Assembly (NCBI RefSeq): GCF_001467615.1
Contig: NZ_LNYA01000011.1
Coordinates: 1 to 41,820, forward strand
DNA: 41,820 nt
Direction of reading: 5' to 3'
Source: Legionella erythra
Lineage (GTDB): Bacteria; Pseudomonadota; Gammaproteobacteria; Legionellales; Legionellaceae
The translations under genes were made by a program, and so were the position numbers. The notes below the pieces were generated by a model. It was not told the DNA's origin. It saw only the letters and a list, made by a program, of their open reading frames with translations, and ran no database searches. Shown piece after piece: positions 33,111 through 41,748 of the stretch (positions are counted from its first letter, which is position 1; the number at the start of each line of letters is the position of its first letter).

Positions 33111-33516
33111 TGACCTGAGCACTGGATACCGCGGCCACGCCGCGGTAGGTAGGCTTTAGTGGGGGCACGCTCTCTGTGTACGGGTTACCCGGATAAGCCG
33201 CAGTAAGGTCTGTTTTATTGGGGCACGCCCCTCTGTGTACGGGCTACCGGCCGAGCCAGGTTCATTGCAAAGACCTAATCCCTACGTGCCGCGGCTTGTC
33301 CGCGGCATCCAGTTGGGGGCGTAGGCAATGACCTGAGCGCTGGATACCGCGGCCACGCCGCGGTAGGTAGGCTTATTGGGGGCACGCCCTCTGTGTACGG
33401 GTTACCCGGACAAGCCGCAGTAAGGTCGGTTTTTATTGGGCACGCCCCCCTGTGTACGGGCTACCGGCCGAGCCAGGTTCATTGCAAAGACTTAATCCTA
33501 CGTGCCGCGGCATCCA
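33111..33516. repeat. Tandemly duplicated 218-bp element with terminal inverted repeats
   Basis: Two head-to-tail copies begin at 33111 and 33329 (period 218 bp), differing by a few substitutions and small indels. Each copy starts with a 32-bp end (33122-33153 and 33340-33371) whose inverted counterpart closes the copy (33281-33312; partly deleted in copy 2, 33497-33516). Within copy 1 the ends agree at 27 of 32 positions. Each end is itself a hairpin of two CCGCGG palindromes around five bases. The interior carries a further direct repeat (GCACGC then CTGTGTACGGG) twice per copy, 58 bp apart. No coding frame is apparent. The structure resembles a small non-autonomous mobile element. It fills the whole gap between pilT and rph. 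Confidence 0.85.
33122..33312. mobile_element. MITE-like unit, copy 1
   Basis: A 191-bp unit bounded by imperfect 32-bp inverted repeats (27 of 32 identical). There is no transposase frame, so if mobile it would depend on an enzyme supplied in trans. I see no unambiguous target-site duplication because the next copy follows directly. The alternative reading is a REP/BIME-type repeat cluster. Confidence 0.45.
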
Positions 33517-33534
33517 TGTCGATGCACTCGATGT

Positions 33535-34254
33535 TTAACCCTGAAGCCCTGCTTCCTTTTGCAACTGGATTAATTGGGCAATGCCGCCTTCAGCCAGAGC
33601 CAGCATGTCATTGAGCTGTTGTCGAGAGAAATTTTTATCCTCGGCTGTACCCTGTACTTCAATGAATTCTCCGGTTTCATTCATCACCACGTTCATGTCG
33701 GTTTCCGCCAGGACGTCTTCGGCGTAATCCAGATCAAGAACGGCCTGGCCGCGGTAGACGCCGACTGAGACGGCGGCTATATACTGGAAGGCAGGCATTT
33801 TGCGCAGCTTTTCACGGGTGACCATCCAGTGGACCGCATCTTTCATGGCCACGCAGGCGCCTGTAATCGCTGCTGTACGCGTACCACCGTCTGCCTGAAT
33901 CACATCGCAGTCAATGGTGAGGGTATTTTCGCCCAGTACTTTTAAATCCATGCAGGCTCTTAATGAGCGGCCAATCAATCGTTGGATTTCCAGGGTGCGT
34001 CCGCCCTGCCGACCTTTACTCGCTTCGCGCTCGGTACGGCTGTGGGTGGCACGGGGGAGCATGCCGTATTCCGCGGTAATCCAGCCTTGATTTTTACCCT
34101 TGAGGAAACGAGGCACGCCTTCGACCACTGATGCGGTGCACAGTACGCGGGTCTGGCCAAATTCCACCAGCACGGAGCCTTCGGCATGTTGGGTGTATTG
34201 GCGGGTAATTTTGATGGGGCGTAACTGATTGACTTCGCGATTACTTGGGCGCAT
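33535..34254 (-). CDS. rph: Ribonuclease PH
   Basis: Phosphorolytic 3'-exonuclease that trims tRNA 3' ends. 239 residues, usual length. Motifs: '[16 protein letters not shown]', '[18 protein letters not shown]', '[20 protein letters not shown]' with the phosphate-binding arginines, '[21 protein letters not shown]', and '[20 protein letters not shown]'. ATG 34254 is chosen because GAGGA lies seven nt upstream and the family sequence starts there. It is divergent from yicC, a pairing found in E. coli and relatives. Confidence 0.97.
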   Translation of the reverse strand: MRPSNREVNQLRPIKITRQYTQHAEGSVLVEFGQTRVLCTASVVEGVPRFLKGKNQGWITAEYGMLPRATHSRTEREASKGRQGGRTLEIQRLIGRSLRACMDLKVLGENTLTIDCDVIQADGGTRTAAITGACVAMKDAVHWMVTREKLRKMPAFQYIAAVSVGVYRGQAVLDLDYAEDVLAETDMNVVMNETGEFIEVQGTAEDKNFSRQQLNDMLALAEGGIAQLIQLQKEAGLQG

Positions 34255-34315
34255 GGGTTCATCCTCGCTAAAAATGCACAAGTATACCCTTTTCCAGGCA
34301 ATCATGCACCTGGGC

Positions 34316-34343
34316 TTGCATTTGTACAAATTTCGTTTATAGT
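34316..34343 (+). promoter_or_regulatory. Sigma-70-type promoter before yicC
   Basis: TTGCAT (34316-34321), a 16-nt spacer and TATAGT (34338-34343), 29 nt before the yicC ATG. The hexamers match the consensus at four and five of six positions. Confidence 0.5.
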
Positions 34344-34372
34344 CGCCCCACCTTAGTCAATCCAGGTTTTCT

Positions 34373-35239
34373 ATGACTCAAAGCATGACTGCCTTTGCTC
34401 GAGCCCAGGCTCAGGTTGAGGCGACCACCCTGTGTTGGGAAATTCGTTCCGTGAATCATCGCTACCAGGACATTTCTTTCAGGCTGCCTGAGATTTTTCG
34501 CTTTCTGGAAAATGACTTGCGCCATGTGCTTCGTGAGCAGTGCAGCCGTGGTAAATTTGAATGCCAGTTAAAGCTGACTGATAATGCCGGCCAGGCACAA
34601 TCCATCGCCATCAACCATTCTTTGCTGGATTCCCTGCTCGAAACGGGCGATAAGCTGGCCGCTGAGAAACATCTGGCCAATGATTTAACCCTGTCAGCCC
34701 TGCTGAGTTGGCCGGGTATTGTGCAGGTTGCTCAACCCGACGCTGAAAATCTGGCCAGTCAGGTCAAAGACTTATTTGCGCAGACGGTCAAGGCATTGAT
34801 CACGGCGCGAATGGCCGAAGGGGAGGCTTTAGAGCATTACCTGCAGTTGCGGCTTAAAAAAATGCACGACGAAGTGGATAAAGCCAGAATGGCTGTCAGC
34901 GTGTCCATGGATGATACCCGCGATAAATTATCAACCCGCTTGCATGCCTTGCAACTTGATATTGACCAGACCCGTGTTGAGCAGGAAATCGCCCTTATGC
35001 TCACCCGTATGGATGTCAGTGAAGAACTTGATCGTTTAACCACGCATCTGCTGGAAGTTGCGCGCGTATTGAGTAATACTGAAGCATCAGGTCGACGGCT
35101 TGATTTTTTGATGCAGGAATTAAATCGCGAAGCCAATACGCTGGGCTCAAAATCAGACTCCATTGAACTGACACAGTGCGCGATAGAAATGAAAGTATTG
35201 ATTGAACAAATGCGAGAGCAAATTCAAAACATAGAGTAG
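34373..35239 (+). CDS. yicC: YicC-family endoribonuclease
   Basis: A 288-residue cytosolic protein of the YicC family, reported to be an endoribonuclease acting on small RNAs. The family opening 'MTAFARAQ...[20 protein letters not shown]' is clear, and the C-terminal half carries the conserved '[31 protein letters not shown]...[22 protein letters not shown]'. The ATG at 34373 gives the usual five-residue lead before the conserved region. It is followed by gmk after five nt, the common yicC-gmk-rpoZ-spoT order. Confidence 0.95.
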   Translation: MTQSMTAFARAQAQVEATTLCWEIRSVNHRYQDISFRLPEIFRFLENDLRHVLREQCSRGKFECQLKLTDNAGQAQSIAINHSLLDSLLETGDKLAAEKHLANDLTLSALLSWPGIVQVAQPDAENLASQVKDLFAQTVKALITARMAEGEALEHYLQLRLKKMHDEVDKARMAVSVSMDDTRDKLSTRLHALQLDIDQTRVEQEIALMLTRMDVSEELDRLTTHLLEVARVLSNTEASGRRLDFLMQELNREANTLGSKSDSIELTQCAIEMKVLIEQMREQIQNIE

Positions 35240-35244
35240 ATAAA

Positions 35245-35868
35245 ATGGCTAATTTATTGCTGGGAAATATTTTCATCGTAGCAGCGCCTTCAGGTGGCGG
35301 CAAAACCAGTCTGGTTAAACACCTGACTGGCACACTGGATGACATTGAGGTATCCATCTCTCATACGACGCGTGCCAAACGTCCCGGCGAAAAAGAGGGA
35401 GCGGATTATTTCTTTGTGGATGAAAAACGTTTCCTCGAGATGGTTAATGACAACGATTTTGTTGAGCATGCCCAAGTCTTCAACCATTATTACGGGACCT
35501 CCGTGGCGCAGATCAATGCCCGTCTCAGTGCCGGCATCGATGTGGTTCTCGATATCGACTGGCAGGGGGCGCAGCAAATCCGCCGCATTTTCCCCCAGGC
35601 CATCAGCATTTTCGTGGTTCCGCCATCGCTTGACGTGTTAAAACAGCGTTTGCAGGAGAGGAAACAGGATAAAGAGGACGTTATCGCTGATCGAATGCAT
35701 AGGGCCCAGGATGAATTAAGCCATTTTTCAGAATTTGACTACCTGATTGTCAATGATGACTTCGAACAGGCGGCGTCGGATCTCACGGCCATTGTCAAAG
35801 CCAATCGCCTGACCTTGCAGCGTCAATCGGCCAAAGTAGGAAAATTACTTTCTTTCCTGCTCTCATAG
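35245..35868 (+). CDS. gmk: Guanylate kinase
   Basis: Phosphorylates GMP to GDP with ATP. At 207 residues it has normal length. The P-loop is '[11 protein letters not shown]', the GMP-binding region contains '[28 protein letters not shown]', then '[13 protein letters not shown]', '[16 protein letters not shown]' and the lid '[27 protein letters not shown]'. It sits between yicC and rpoZ. Confidence 0.97.
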   Translation: MANLLLGNIFIVAAPSGGGKTSLVKHLTGTLDDIEVSISHTTRAKRPGEKEGADYFFVDEKRFLEMVNDNDFVEHAQVFNHYYGTSVAQINARLSAGIDVVLDIDWQGAQQIRRIFPQAISIFVVPPSLDVLKQRLQERKQDKEDVIADRMHRAQDELSHFSEFDYLIVNDDFEQAASDLTAIVKANRLTLQRQSAKVGKLLSFLLS

Positions 35869-35899
35869 CAGTAAAATAGAATGTTTTAGCTAAAAAGTA

Positions 35900-35927
35900 G
35901 GCAAAACCGGGTATAAAAAGGTTTGCC
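35900..35927 (+). other. Inverted repeat in the rpoZ leader
   Basis: GGCAAAACC (35900-35908) and GGTTTGCC (35920-35927) pair with one bulged base around an 11-nt loop containing TATAAA. It ends 25 nt before the rpoZ ATG. It could be an mRNA hairpin, or a promoter region in which the palindrome is incidental. Confidence 0.3.
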
Positions 35928-35952
35928 GTTTCAATTCTGGAGGGTAGTTTGT

Positions 35953-36156
35953 ATGGCACGTGTAACGGTAGAAGATTGTTTAGAACACGTAGCAAATCGT
36001 TTTGAATTAGTCATGGTGGCTACAAAACGTGCACGCCAAATCGCAGTCCGCGGCGAGCAACCAATGGTGGATTGGGAAAATGACAAACCCACAGTGGTTG
36101 CTTTAAGAGAAATCGCAGCCGGATTAGTCACGCCTGAAATTCTGGAGAAGGATTAA
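35953..36156 (+). CDS. rpoZ: RNA polymerase omega subunit
   Basis: The small omega subunit that clamps the beta-prime subunit and, in gammaproteobacteria, forms part of a ppGpp site. The N-terminal '[29 protein letters not shown]' and '[20 protein letters not shown]' are diagnostic. It is 67 residues, shorter than the 91-residue E. coli protein, because the acidic C-terminal tail is missing. The start at 35953 follows GGAGGG; a longer open frame upstream is not family-like. spoT lies next on the same strand. Confidence 0.95.
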   Translation: MARVTVEDCLEHVANRFELVMVATKRARQIAVRGEQPMVDWENDKPTVVALREIAAGLVTPEILEKD

Positions 36157-36180
36157 CATCCGGTAGATCTCCTCTGTATC

Positions 36181-36205
36181 AGGTTTCGTGGCCTTCACGA
36201 AACCT
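36181..36205 (+). terminator. Hairpin after rpoZ
   Basis: A perfect 10-bp stem, AGGTTTCGTG (36181-36190) with CACGAAACCT (36196-36205), loop GCCTT, 25 nt after the rpoZ stop. There is no U-tract, so it may be a processing or stabilising hairpin rather than a true terminator. The remaining ~215 nt before spoT presumably hold the spoT promoter. Confidence 0.4.
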
Positions 36206-36423
36206 TGGGACGTGCTTAATTATCCCAAAATCAGGAATTATCATCCGGATAGTCTATTTGTCTTGATGATTCATGCATTGATGGCGATACTTAAATAATA
36301 GAGTACATTTTTTAATAAGAATTGGTTTAAGGCTTTCGATGTTTTGGCAATATCGCTTGAATTATAACCAGGGAGCTGCGGCTCGCCTAATAATAGCCGT
36401 CATCAAAGCGAGGGGAGTAAGGC

Positions 36424-38547
36424 GTGAGCTACTTTAAGGAGCTGGATGAAGAGCTTAAATGCTATCTAGAGCAACCCTACATTGAAAAATGCTATCAGGC
36501 CTACCTGGTCGCTGAAAAAGCACATCAGGGGCAAATGCGCCGTTCCGGCGAGCCTTATATCACCCATCCGGTTGCCGCTGCCCTTATTCTTGCCCGCATG
36601 CGTCTTGATTATCAGACAATCATGGCGACGCTCCTGCATGACGTGGTCGAAGACACGTCCATCAGCAAAGATGATTTAACCCAGCAATTCGGCGAAGACG
36701 TCACTGCGCTGGTGGATGGCGTGACCAAATTAACCAAAATCAAATTTGAATCGCGGGCAGAAGCCCAGGCGGAAAACTTTCGTAAGATGGTGCTTGCCAT
36801 GGTGAAGGATATCCGCGTCATTATTGTTAAACTGGCTGATCGCTTCCATAACATGCATACTCTTGGCGCCATGCCGCGTTTAAAACGCCGCCGTATTGCC
36901 ATTGAAACCCTGGAAATCTATGCCCCGATTGCCAACCGTCTGGGGATGCACGCGCTTTACACTGGCCTTGAGGATTTGGGTTTTCAGGCTTTATACCCCA
37001 TGCGCTACCGTGCCATTAAATCGGCGGTGGAGAAATCACGGGGTAACCGCCGGGAGCTGACTCAACGCATTGAACATGATTTGCAAAAAGCCCTGCACGA
37101 TTTGAATATTCCTTATGAGCATGTGTTTGGCCGTCAGAAGCATCTTTACAGCATTTACCGTAAAATGAAGCAAAAAAAAGCATCTTTTACGGAGATTACC
37201 GATGTGTTCGCTTTTCGGGTGATAACCGAAGACATCGATTCCTGTTATCGGGTACTGGGTGCGTTACATCGCACGTATAAACCCGTCCCCCAACGGTTTA
37301 AAGATTACATCGGCATTCCCAAGGCTAACGGTTATCAATCCCTGCACACGACCCTGTTTGGTCCTTATGGCGTACCGCTGGAAGTGCAGATCCGTACCCG
37401 CGATATGGACAAGGTTGCTGAAAACGGGGTTGCCGCGCACTGGATTTACAAATCCTCAGGCCTTGAAATTAATGAAGCCCAGTTACGGGCCAGGGAATGG
37501 GTGCAGCGTTTGCTGGAAATGCAGCGCAGCACCGGTAATTCACTGGAATTTATCGAAAACGTTAAAATCGACCTGTTTCCTGATGAAATTTACGTGTTTA
37601 CGCCCAAAGGGCATATCATGGAATTGCCAAAAGGGGCCACCCCGGTTGATTTTGCTTACACGGTTCACTCCGGCGTAGGCAACAGCTGCGTGGCGGCCAA
37701 GGTGAACCGCCGGCTGGTGCCTTTAAGCATCCCCTTGTCCAATGGGCAAACCGTGGAAATCATTACCGCGCCGGGCGCTCATCCGAATCCTGCCTGGTTA
37801 AATTTTGTCGTAACTGGCAAGGCGCGCAGCAATATCCGTCATTTTTTGAAAAGTCAGCAACATGCAGAATCCATTGTCCTTGGCAAACGATTGCTGGATC
37901 AGGCACTGAACGAACTGGGCAGTGAGTTATCCAAGGTACCGCCTGAATCCATTCAGGCCCTCCTGCAGGATCTCAGCTATAAATCTGCCGATGAATTATA
38001 TTACGCTGTGGGTATCGGTAATCAAATGCCCATGGTCATTGCCAAACGCTTAGTCATTACCCAGGAAAGCCCGGAACTTGAAAAAACCGCCCAAGGGGGA
38101 CCTTTAGCCATTAAAGGCACCGAGGGCATGGTGATTCATTTTGCCGATTGCTGCCAGCCCATACCCGGCGACAGCATTGTTGGACGTTTCCAGCAGGGTC
38201 GAGGTATTATTGTTCATGCCAGTGACTGCCCGCAGGTCAATCATGTCCGAAGCCATCCTGAGCAGTTTATTTCCCTGCGCTGGGATGAGCAGGTGCAGGG
38301 AGAATACTGGGTGGATATCACTGTGGACGTGGCCAACCAGCGTGGTGTGCTTGCTGCTTTAGCCACAGCCATTGCGGAGGCGGAATCCAATATTGGCAAT
38401 ATCAATGTCGACCCACGCGACGGGCGGCATAACGCGGTTACGTTTTCAATCAGTGTGCGTGACCGTACCCATTTAGCCAGAGTCATGCGGCGCTTGCGGG
38501 CCAATAAAGTGGTCATGCGCCTTTACCGTAAGAAACAGGGGGATTAA
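36424..38547 (+). CDS. spoT: Bifunctional (p)ppGpp hydrolase/synthetase SpoT
   Basis: Controls the alarmone (p)ppGpp. 707 residues in Rel/SpoT domain order: the HD hydrolase domain (~20-160) with H72-D73 in 'LLHDVVEDT' and 'KLADRFHNMHTL', a synthetase domain (~190-350) with 'FKDYIGIPKANGYQSLHTTL' and 'EVQIRTRDMDKVAENGVAAHWIYK', the TGS domain ('DEIYVFTPKGHIMELPKGATPVDFAYTVHSGVGNSC') and a C-terminal ACT domain. 'SIYRKMKQKKASF' occupies the RxKD position and is not RxKD-exact, so synthetase strength cannot be judged. The start is GTG 36424 with GGGGAGTAAGG before it. In Legionella, ppGpp signalling drives the switch to transmissive phase. Confidence 0.97.
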   Translation: MSYFKELDEELKCYLEQPYIEKCYQAYLVAEKAHQGQMRRSGEPYITHPVAAALILARMRLDYQTIMATLLHDVVEDTSISKDDLTQQFGEDVTALVDGVTKLTKIKFESRAEAQAENFRKMVLAMVKDIRVIIVKLADRFHNMHTLGAMPRLKRRRIAIETLEIYAPIANRLGMHALYTGLEDLGFQALYPMRYRAIKSAVEKSRGNRRELTQRIEHDLQKALHDLNIPYEHVFGRQKHLYSIYRKMKQKKASFTEITDVFAFRVITEDIDSCYRVLGALHRTYKPVPQRFKDYIGIPKANGYQSLHTTLFGPYGVPLEVQIRTRDMDKVAENGVAAHWIYKSSGLEINEAQLRAREWVQRLLEMQRSTGNSLEFIENVKIDLFPDEIYVFTPKGHIMELPKGATPVDFAYTVHSGVGNSCVAAKVNRRLVPLSIPLSNGQTVEIITAPGAHPNPAWLNFVVTGKARSNIRHFLKSQQHAESIVLGKRLLDQALNELGSELSKVPPESIQALLQDLSYKSADELYYAVGIGNQMPMVIAKRLVITQESPELEKTAQGGPLAIKGTEGMVIHFADCCQPIPGDSIVGRFQQGRGIIVHASDCPQVNHVRSHPEQFISLRWDEQVQGEYWVDITVDVANQRGVLAALATAIAEAESNIGNINVDPRDGRHNAVTFSISVRDRTHLARVMRRLRANKVVMRLYRKKQGD

Positions 38548-38550
38548 TTC

Positions 38551-38934
38551 ATGCAAGCCATTCACAGCGAAGTCGCTCCAGCAGCGATTGGGACTTACAG
38601 CCAGGCCGTCCGTTGCGGCGATACCGTGTATTTATCCGGGCAAATTCCACTGGATCCTAAAACCATGCAGCTTTGCAGTGACGAAATCAGGTTGCAGATT
38701 AATCAGGTTCTGGAGAATTTAACTGCCGTGTGCGAAGCAGCCGGGGGCACCTTGGCCAATATTGTCAAATTAAATGTGTATTTGACCGATTTGAACCATT
38801 TTCCTTTGGTTAACGAAGCCATGACCCGCTATTTCGCTGAACCATTCCCAGCCAGAGCGGCCATTGGGGTGGCAGCACTGCCGCGCGGTGCCCAGGTTGA
38901 AATGGACGGCATTTTGGTTTTACCTCGACAATAA
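38551..38934 (+). CDS. ridA: RidA-family reactive-intermediate deaminase
   Basis: Hydrolyses reactive enamine/imine intermediates made by PLP enzymes such as threonine dehydratase. At 127 residues it has family length. '[28 protein letters not shown]' and '[26 protein letters not shown]' are diagnostic; the active-site Arg of 'FPARAAIGV' is present. The start is three nt after spoT, a common spoT-ridA linkage. Confidence 0.97.
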   Translation: MQAIHSEVAPAAIGTYSQAVRCGDTVYLSGQIPLDPKTMQLCSDEIRLQINQVLENLTAVCEAAGGTLANIVKLNVYLTDLNHFPLVNEAMTRYFAEPFPARAAIGVAALPRGAQVEMDGILVLPRQ

Positions 38935-38947
38935 GTGAGTCACTGGC

Positions 38948-39436
38948 GTGGAAAACGATTCATACGCCCGTACCGGGCGTAAGATGTTTATTATTGCCTG
39001 GTTGATTTTATTCGGCCTGCTGTTTACTTTTTTTTATATTCATGAGCAGCATGACCCCGCACGCTACGACATAGACCAGGGCACGTTAACCATTAAAAGC
39101 GACAGGCAGGGCCATTACCGCGTCAAGGGGTTCATCAATGACAAGGCGGTTGAGTTTATGGTGGATACGGGTGCAAGTCTGGTTGCTATTCCCAAAACCG
39201 TTGCTGATGCGCTTCACCTGGAAGGTCGTTACCCCATTACCCTCAATACCGCCAGCGGCGAGGTCACCGGCTTATTAACGCGGCTTGAGCGATTATCCTT
39301 TGGTCCTTTTGAGTTAAAAAATATTAAAGCGGTCATTTTACCGGATGAACAGGACGAGATGGTGCTGTTGGGAATGAATGTGTTGTCGCTTTTTAATATA
39401 TCGCAGAAAGACAGGCAATTGATCATTGAAAAATAG
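38948..39436 (+). CDS. Membrane-anchored retropepsin-like aspartyl protease
   Basis: A 162-residue protein with one N-terminal membrane anchor (~residues 14-33, 'MFIIAWLILFGLLFTFFYIH') and a clan AA domain in the periplasm. The catalytic motif is 'VEFMVDTGASLVAIPKTVADAL' (D-T-G-A), followed by 'GEVTGLLTRLERLSFGPFELKNIKAVIL' and the closing 'LLGMNVLSLFNISQKDRQLII', typical of the TIGR02281-type single-domain aspartyl proteases, which act as dimers. Substrates are unknown. The start is GTG 38948, 13 nt after ridA. Confidence 0.9.
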   Translation: MENDSYARTGRKMFIIAWLILFGLLFTFFYIHEQHDPARYDIDQGTLTIKSDRQGHYRVKGFINDKAVEFMVDTGASLVAIPKTVADALHLEGRYPITLNTASGEVTGLLTRLERLSFGPFELKNIKAVILPDEQDEMVLLGMNVLSLFNISQKDRQLIIEK

Positions 39437-39466
39437 GTTTTACACAATTAGGTCAACAGGTTTTTT

Positions 39467-41314
39467 ATGAGTATACTCTCGCTTCACGGTGTCAGCTTGA
39501 AAATTGCTGGCAATCAATTGCTTAACGATGTGGATTGGCAGATTCAAGCCCAGGATCGTATTGCGCTGGTAGGGCGCAATGGTGCCGGCAAGTCCACTCT
39601 GCTGCGGCTGTTGCAAGGCCAATTGCAACCGGACAAAGGCCAGATTAACCGCTTGGGCGGCCTGCGTGTGGCAGGACTAACGCAGGACGTGCCTGTTCAT
39701 GAGAATGAATCGGTTTATCATTTCCTGGTCAAAAGTCTTGGCGAAGTGGGTGAGGTGCTTGATGAGTTTCATCGCTTGTCTCAGGGCAACGATATGAATC
39801 GCCTCGCCCAATGCCAGGTTCGGATGGACAATCTCCACGCCTGGGATATTTTGCCACGGGTTGAAATGATGGCTACCCGCATCGGCATCGATGCCAATGC
39901 ACGCATGGATAAACTCTCAGGCGGGATGAAACGCCGTGCCCTGTTGGCCGCAGCCTTGATTGCCGCACCGGATTTGCTCCTGCTGGATGAGCCGACCAAC
40001 CATCTGGACGTGAATGCTATTGATTGGTTGGAATCTTATCTCAAAACGTACCAGGGCAGTTTGCTGGTTGTAACCCACGATCGGGAATTTTTAAGCCAGG
40101 TGGCCAGCCGCATTGTCGAAGTCGACCGGGGCAACCTGTATACGCATGATTGCGATTATGAAACCTACCTCGATCGCCGTGAAGCGATGCGATTGACGGA
40201 AGAGAAGCACAATGAATTGTTCGATAAACGCCTGAGTGAGGAAGAAGCCTGGATTCGCACCGGCATTAAAGCCAGACGAACCCGCAACGAAGGGCGGGTG
40301 AGGGCGTTAAAAGCCATGCGTGAAGAACACAGGGCACGTCGAGCGCAATTGGGCAAGGTGCAGTCGGTGACGCTGGATGTGAGTCGCTCCGGTTTTTTGG
40401 TGATTGAGGCGGATAAGGTCAATTTAACATTAGGCAATAAAACACTGCTTAAGAATTTTTCCTTGCTGCTGACTCGCGGTGACAAAGTGGGTATCATTGG
40501 CCCTAATGGCTGCGGTAAAACCACGCTGATCCGTACCTTGCTAGGTGAGTTGCAGCCTGACAGTGGCACGGTGCGTCAGGGGACCTCCCTTGAGGTCGCC
40601 TATTTTGATCAACTACGCCGCCAACTCAATGAAAATGAAACGGTCATGGCCAATGTCGGCGATGGGGCGGATTACGTCACCATCAATGGCAAACAAAAGC
40701 ATGTGGCCACTTATCTGCGTGAATTCTTATTTCCTCCGGAGCGATTCAATCAGCTGGTTTCCACCTTATCCGGCGGTGAACGTAACCGCCTGCTGCTGGC
40801 CAAATTATTCGCCAAACCGGTAAATCTTCTGGTCATGGACGAACCGACCAATGATTTGGACATCGAAACGCTTGAACTCATCGAAACCATGCTGGTTGAT
40901 TACCCGGGCACGTTGTTATTGATTAGCCATGATCGTGCTTTCATTAATCAGGTTGTCACCAGTGTGCTGGTTTATGAAGGCGAAGGAGTATTTAATGAAT
41001 ACGTGGGAGGCTATGAGGATTATCGCCGGCAGAAAAAGCAGCAGCGCGACACCAATGCACCGGTTAAGACTATCAAACGCAATGCTAGTTCGGTTAAACT
41101 GAGTTTTAATGAGCAAAGGGAGTTAGCGCAATTGCCTCAAAAAATTGAACAATTGGAAGAAAAAATAAGCGAATTGCAGTTGGTGATGTCCAATCCCGAT
41201 TTTTATCAACGCGATGCGCAAACTATCACTCAATTCACGCAACAACTGGCAAAAGACGAGGCGGAATTGGCAACACTTTATGCGCGTTGGGAAGCACTGG
41301 AAGAAAAAGGGTAG
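39467..41314 (+). CDS. uup: ABC-F ATPase Uup
   Basis: A soluble two-domain ABC-F protein of 615 residues, not a transporter; Uup acts at the ribosome and influences transposon excision. Walker A motifs are 'GRNGAGKST' and 'GPNGCGKTT', ABC signatures 'LSGGMKRRALLA' and 'LSGGERNRLLLA', and Walker B 'LLLLDEPTNHLD' and 'LLVMDEPTNDLD'. The linker between the domains is helical and charged. The last ~60 residues are a coiled coil ('LPQKIEQLEEKISELQL'), the Uup-specific DNA-binding tail. It is followed four nt later by a membrane-protein gene. Confidence 0.95.
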   Translation: MSILSLHGVSLKIAGNQLLNDVDWQIQAQDRIALVGRNGAGKSTLLRLLQGQLQPDKGQINRLGGLRVAGLTQDVPVHENESVYHFLVKSLGEVGEVLDEFHRLSQGNDMNRLAQCQVRMDNLHAWDILPRVEMMATRIGIDANARMDKLSGGMKRRALLAAALIAAPDLLLLDEPTNHLDVNAIDWLESYLKTYQGSLLVVTHDREFLSQVASRIVEVDRGNLYTHDCDYETYLDRREAMRLTEEKHNELFDKRLSEEEAWIRTGIKARRTRNEGRVRALKAMREEHRARRAQLGKVQSVTLDVSRSGFLVIEADKVNLTLGNKTLLKNFSLLLTRGDKVGIIGPNGCGKTTLIRTLLGELQPDSGTVRQGTSLEVAYFDQLRRQLNENETVMANVGDGADYVTINGKQKHVATYLREFLFPPERFNQLVSTLSGGERNRLLLAKLFAKPVNLLVMDEPTNDLDIETLELIETMLVDYPGTLLLISHDRAFINQVVTSVLVYEGEGVFNEYVGGYEDYRRQKKQQRDTNAPVKTIKRNASSVKLSFNEQRELAQLPQKIEQLEEKISELQLVMSNPDFYQRDAQTITQFTQQLAKDEAELATLYARWEALEEKG

Positions 41315-41318
41315 CGGC

Positions 41319-41741
41319 ATGTTATTAACCATTGCATTGGTTGTACTGTGTTCGGCCATAGTCGTCTTTTTTTCCCAGGAATTCGGCGAGGCCATTAAAA
41401 AATTCTTCAAAATCCCCGGTATGAAACTCATCCTCCCGACGGCTCTGGCTTCCTTTTTACTGGCCTATTATGAACCCTGGGTTTTATGGGTGCTGCTGAA
41501 ATTAAAGGCCATCCTCTACGTGTTGGCAGAGGGTATTAGGGACATCCTGCCTTTTGAAACCGGCGATTGGTTGGTCGCACAGATTCTTTTACTTGCGGCC
41601 CTGACAGTAGTCCCGGTGCTATTGATTGATTTATGGTCTGTTAAAAAAACCTATGAGCGCTTTAAACACCCCTATTTATTAAGTACCCTCATCTGGATAA
41701 TCACCGCCTTTGCACTGGTGATGCAACTGCCGGCGGTTTGA
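41319..41741 (+). CDS. Small membrane protein of unknown function
   Basis: A 140-residue protein with about three to four hydrophobic segments: 'MLLTIALVVLCSAIVVFFS', 'LILPTALASFLLAYYEPWVLWVLL', 'LVAQILLLAALTVVPVLLIDLW' and 'LLSTLIWIITAFALVM'. A basic loop ('KKFFKIPGMK') follows the first. No family is recognised. ATG 41319 is favoured because AAGGG inside the end of uup lies in ribosome-site position and the hydrophobic start begins there; codons upstream overlap uup and are not protein-like. It is probably co-transcribed with uup. Confidence 0.75.
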   Translation: MLLTIALVVLCSAIVVFFSQEFGEAIKKFFKIPGMKLILPTALASFLLAYYEPWVLWVLLKLKAILYVLAEGIRDILPFETGDWLVAQILLLAALTVVPVLLIDLWSVKKTYERFKHPYLLSTLIWIITAFALVMQLPAV

Positions 41742-41748
41742 TCCCCCC

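Noticed and set aside
33111-33330. tRNA or structured RNA gene in the GC-rich repeat
   Set aside because: The hairpins are simple palindromes; no cloverleaf, anticodon arm or TTCRANYC box could be found.
33111-33516. CRISPR array
   Set aside because: Two 218-bp copies with internal inverted repeats and no short regular spacers; no cas genes nearby.
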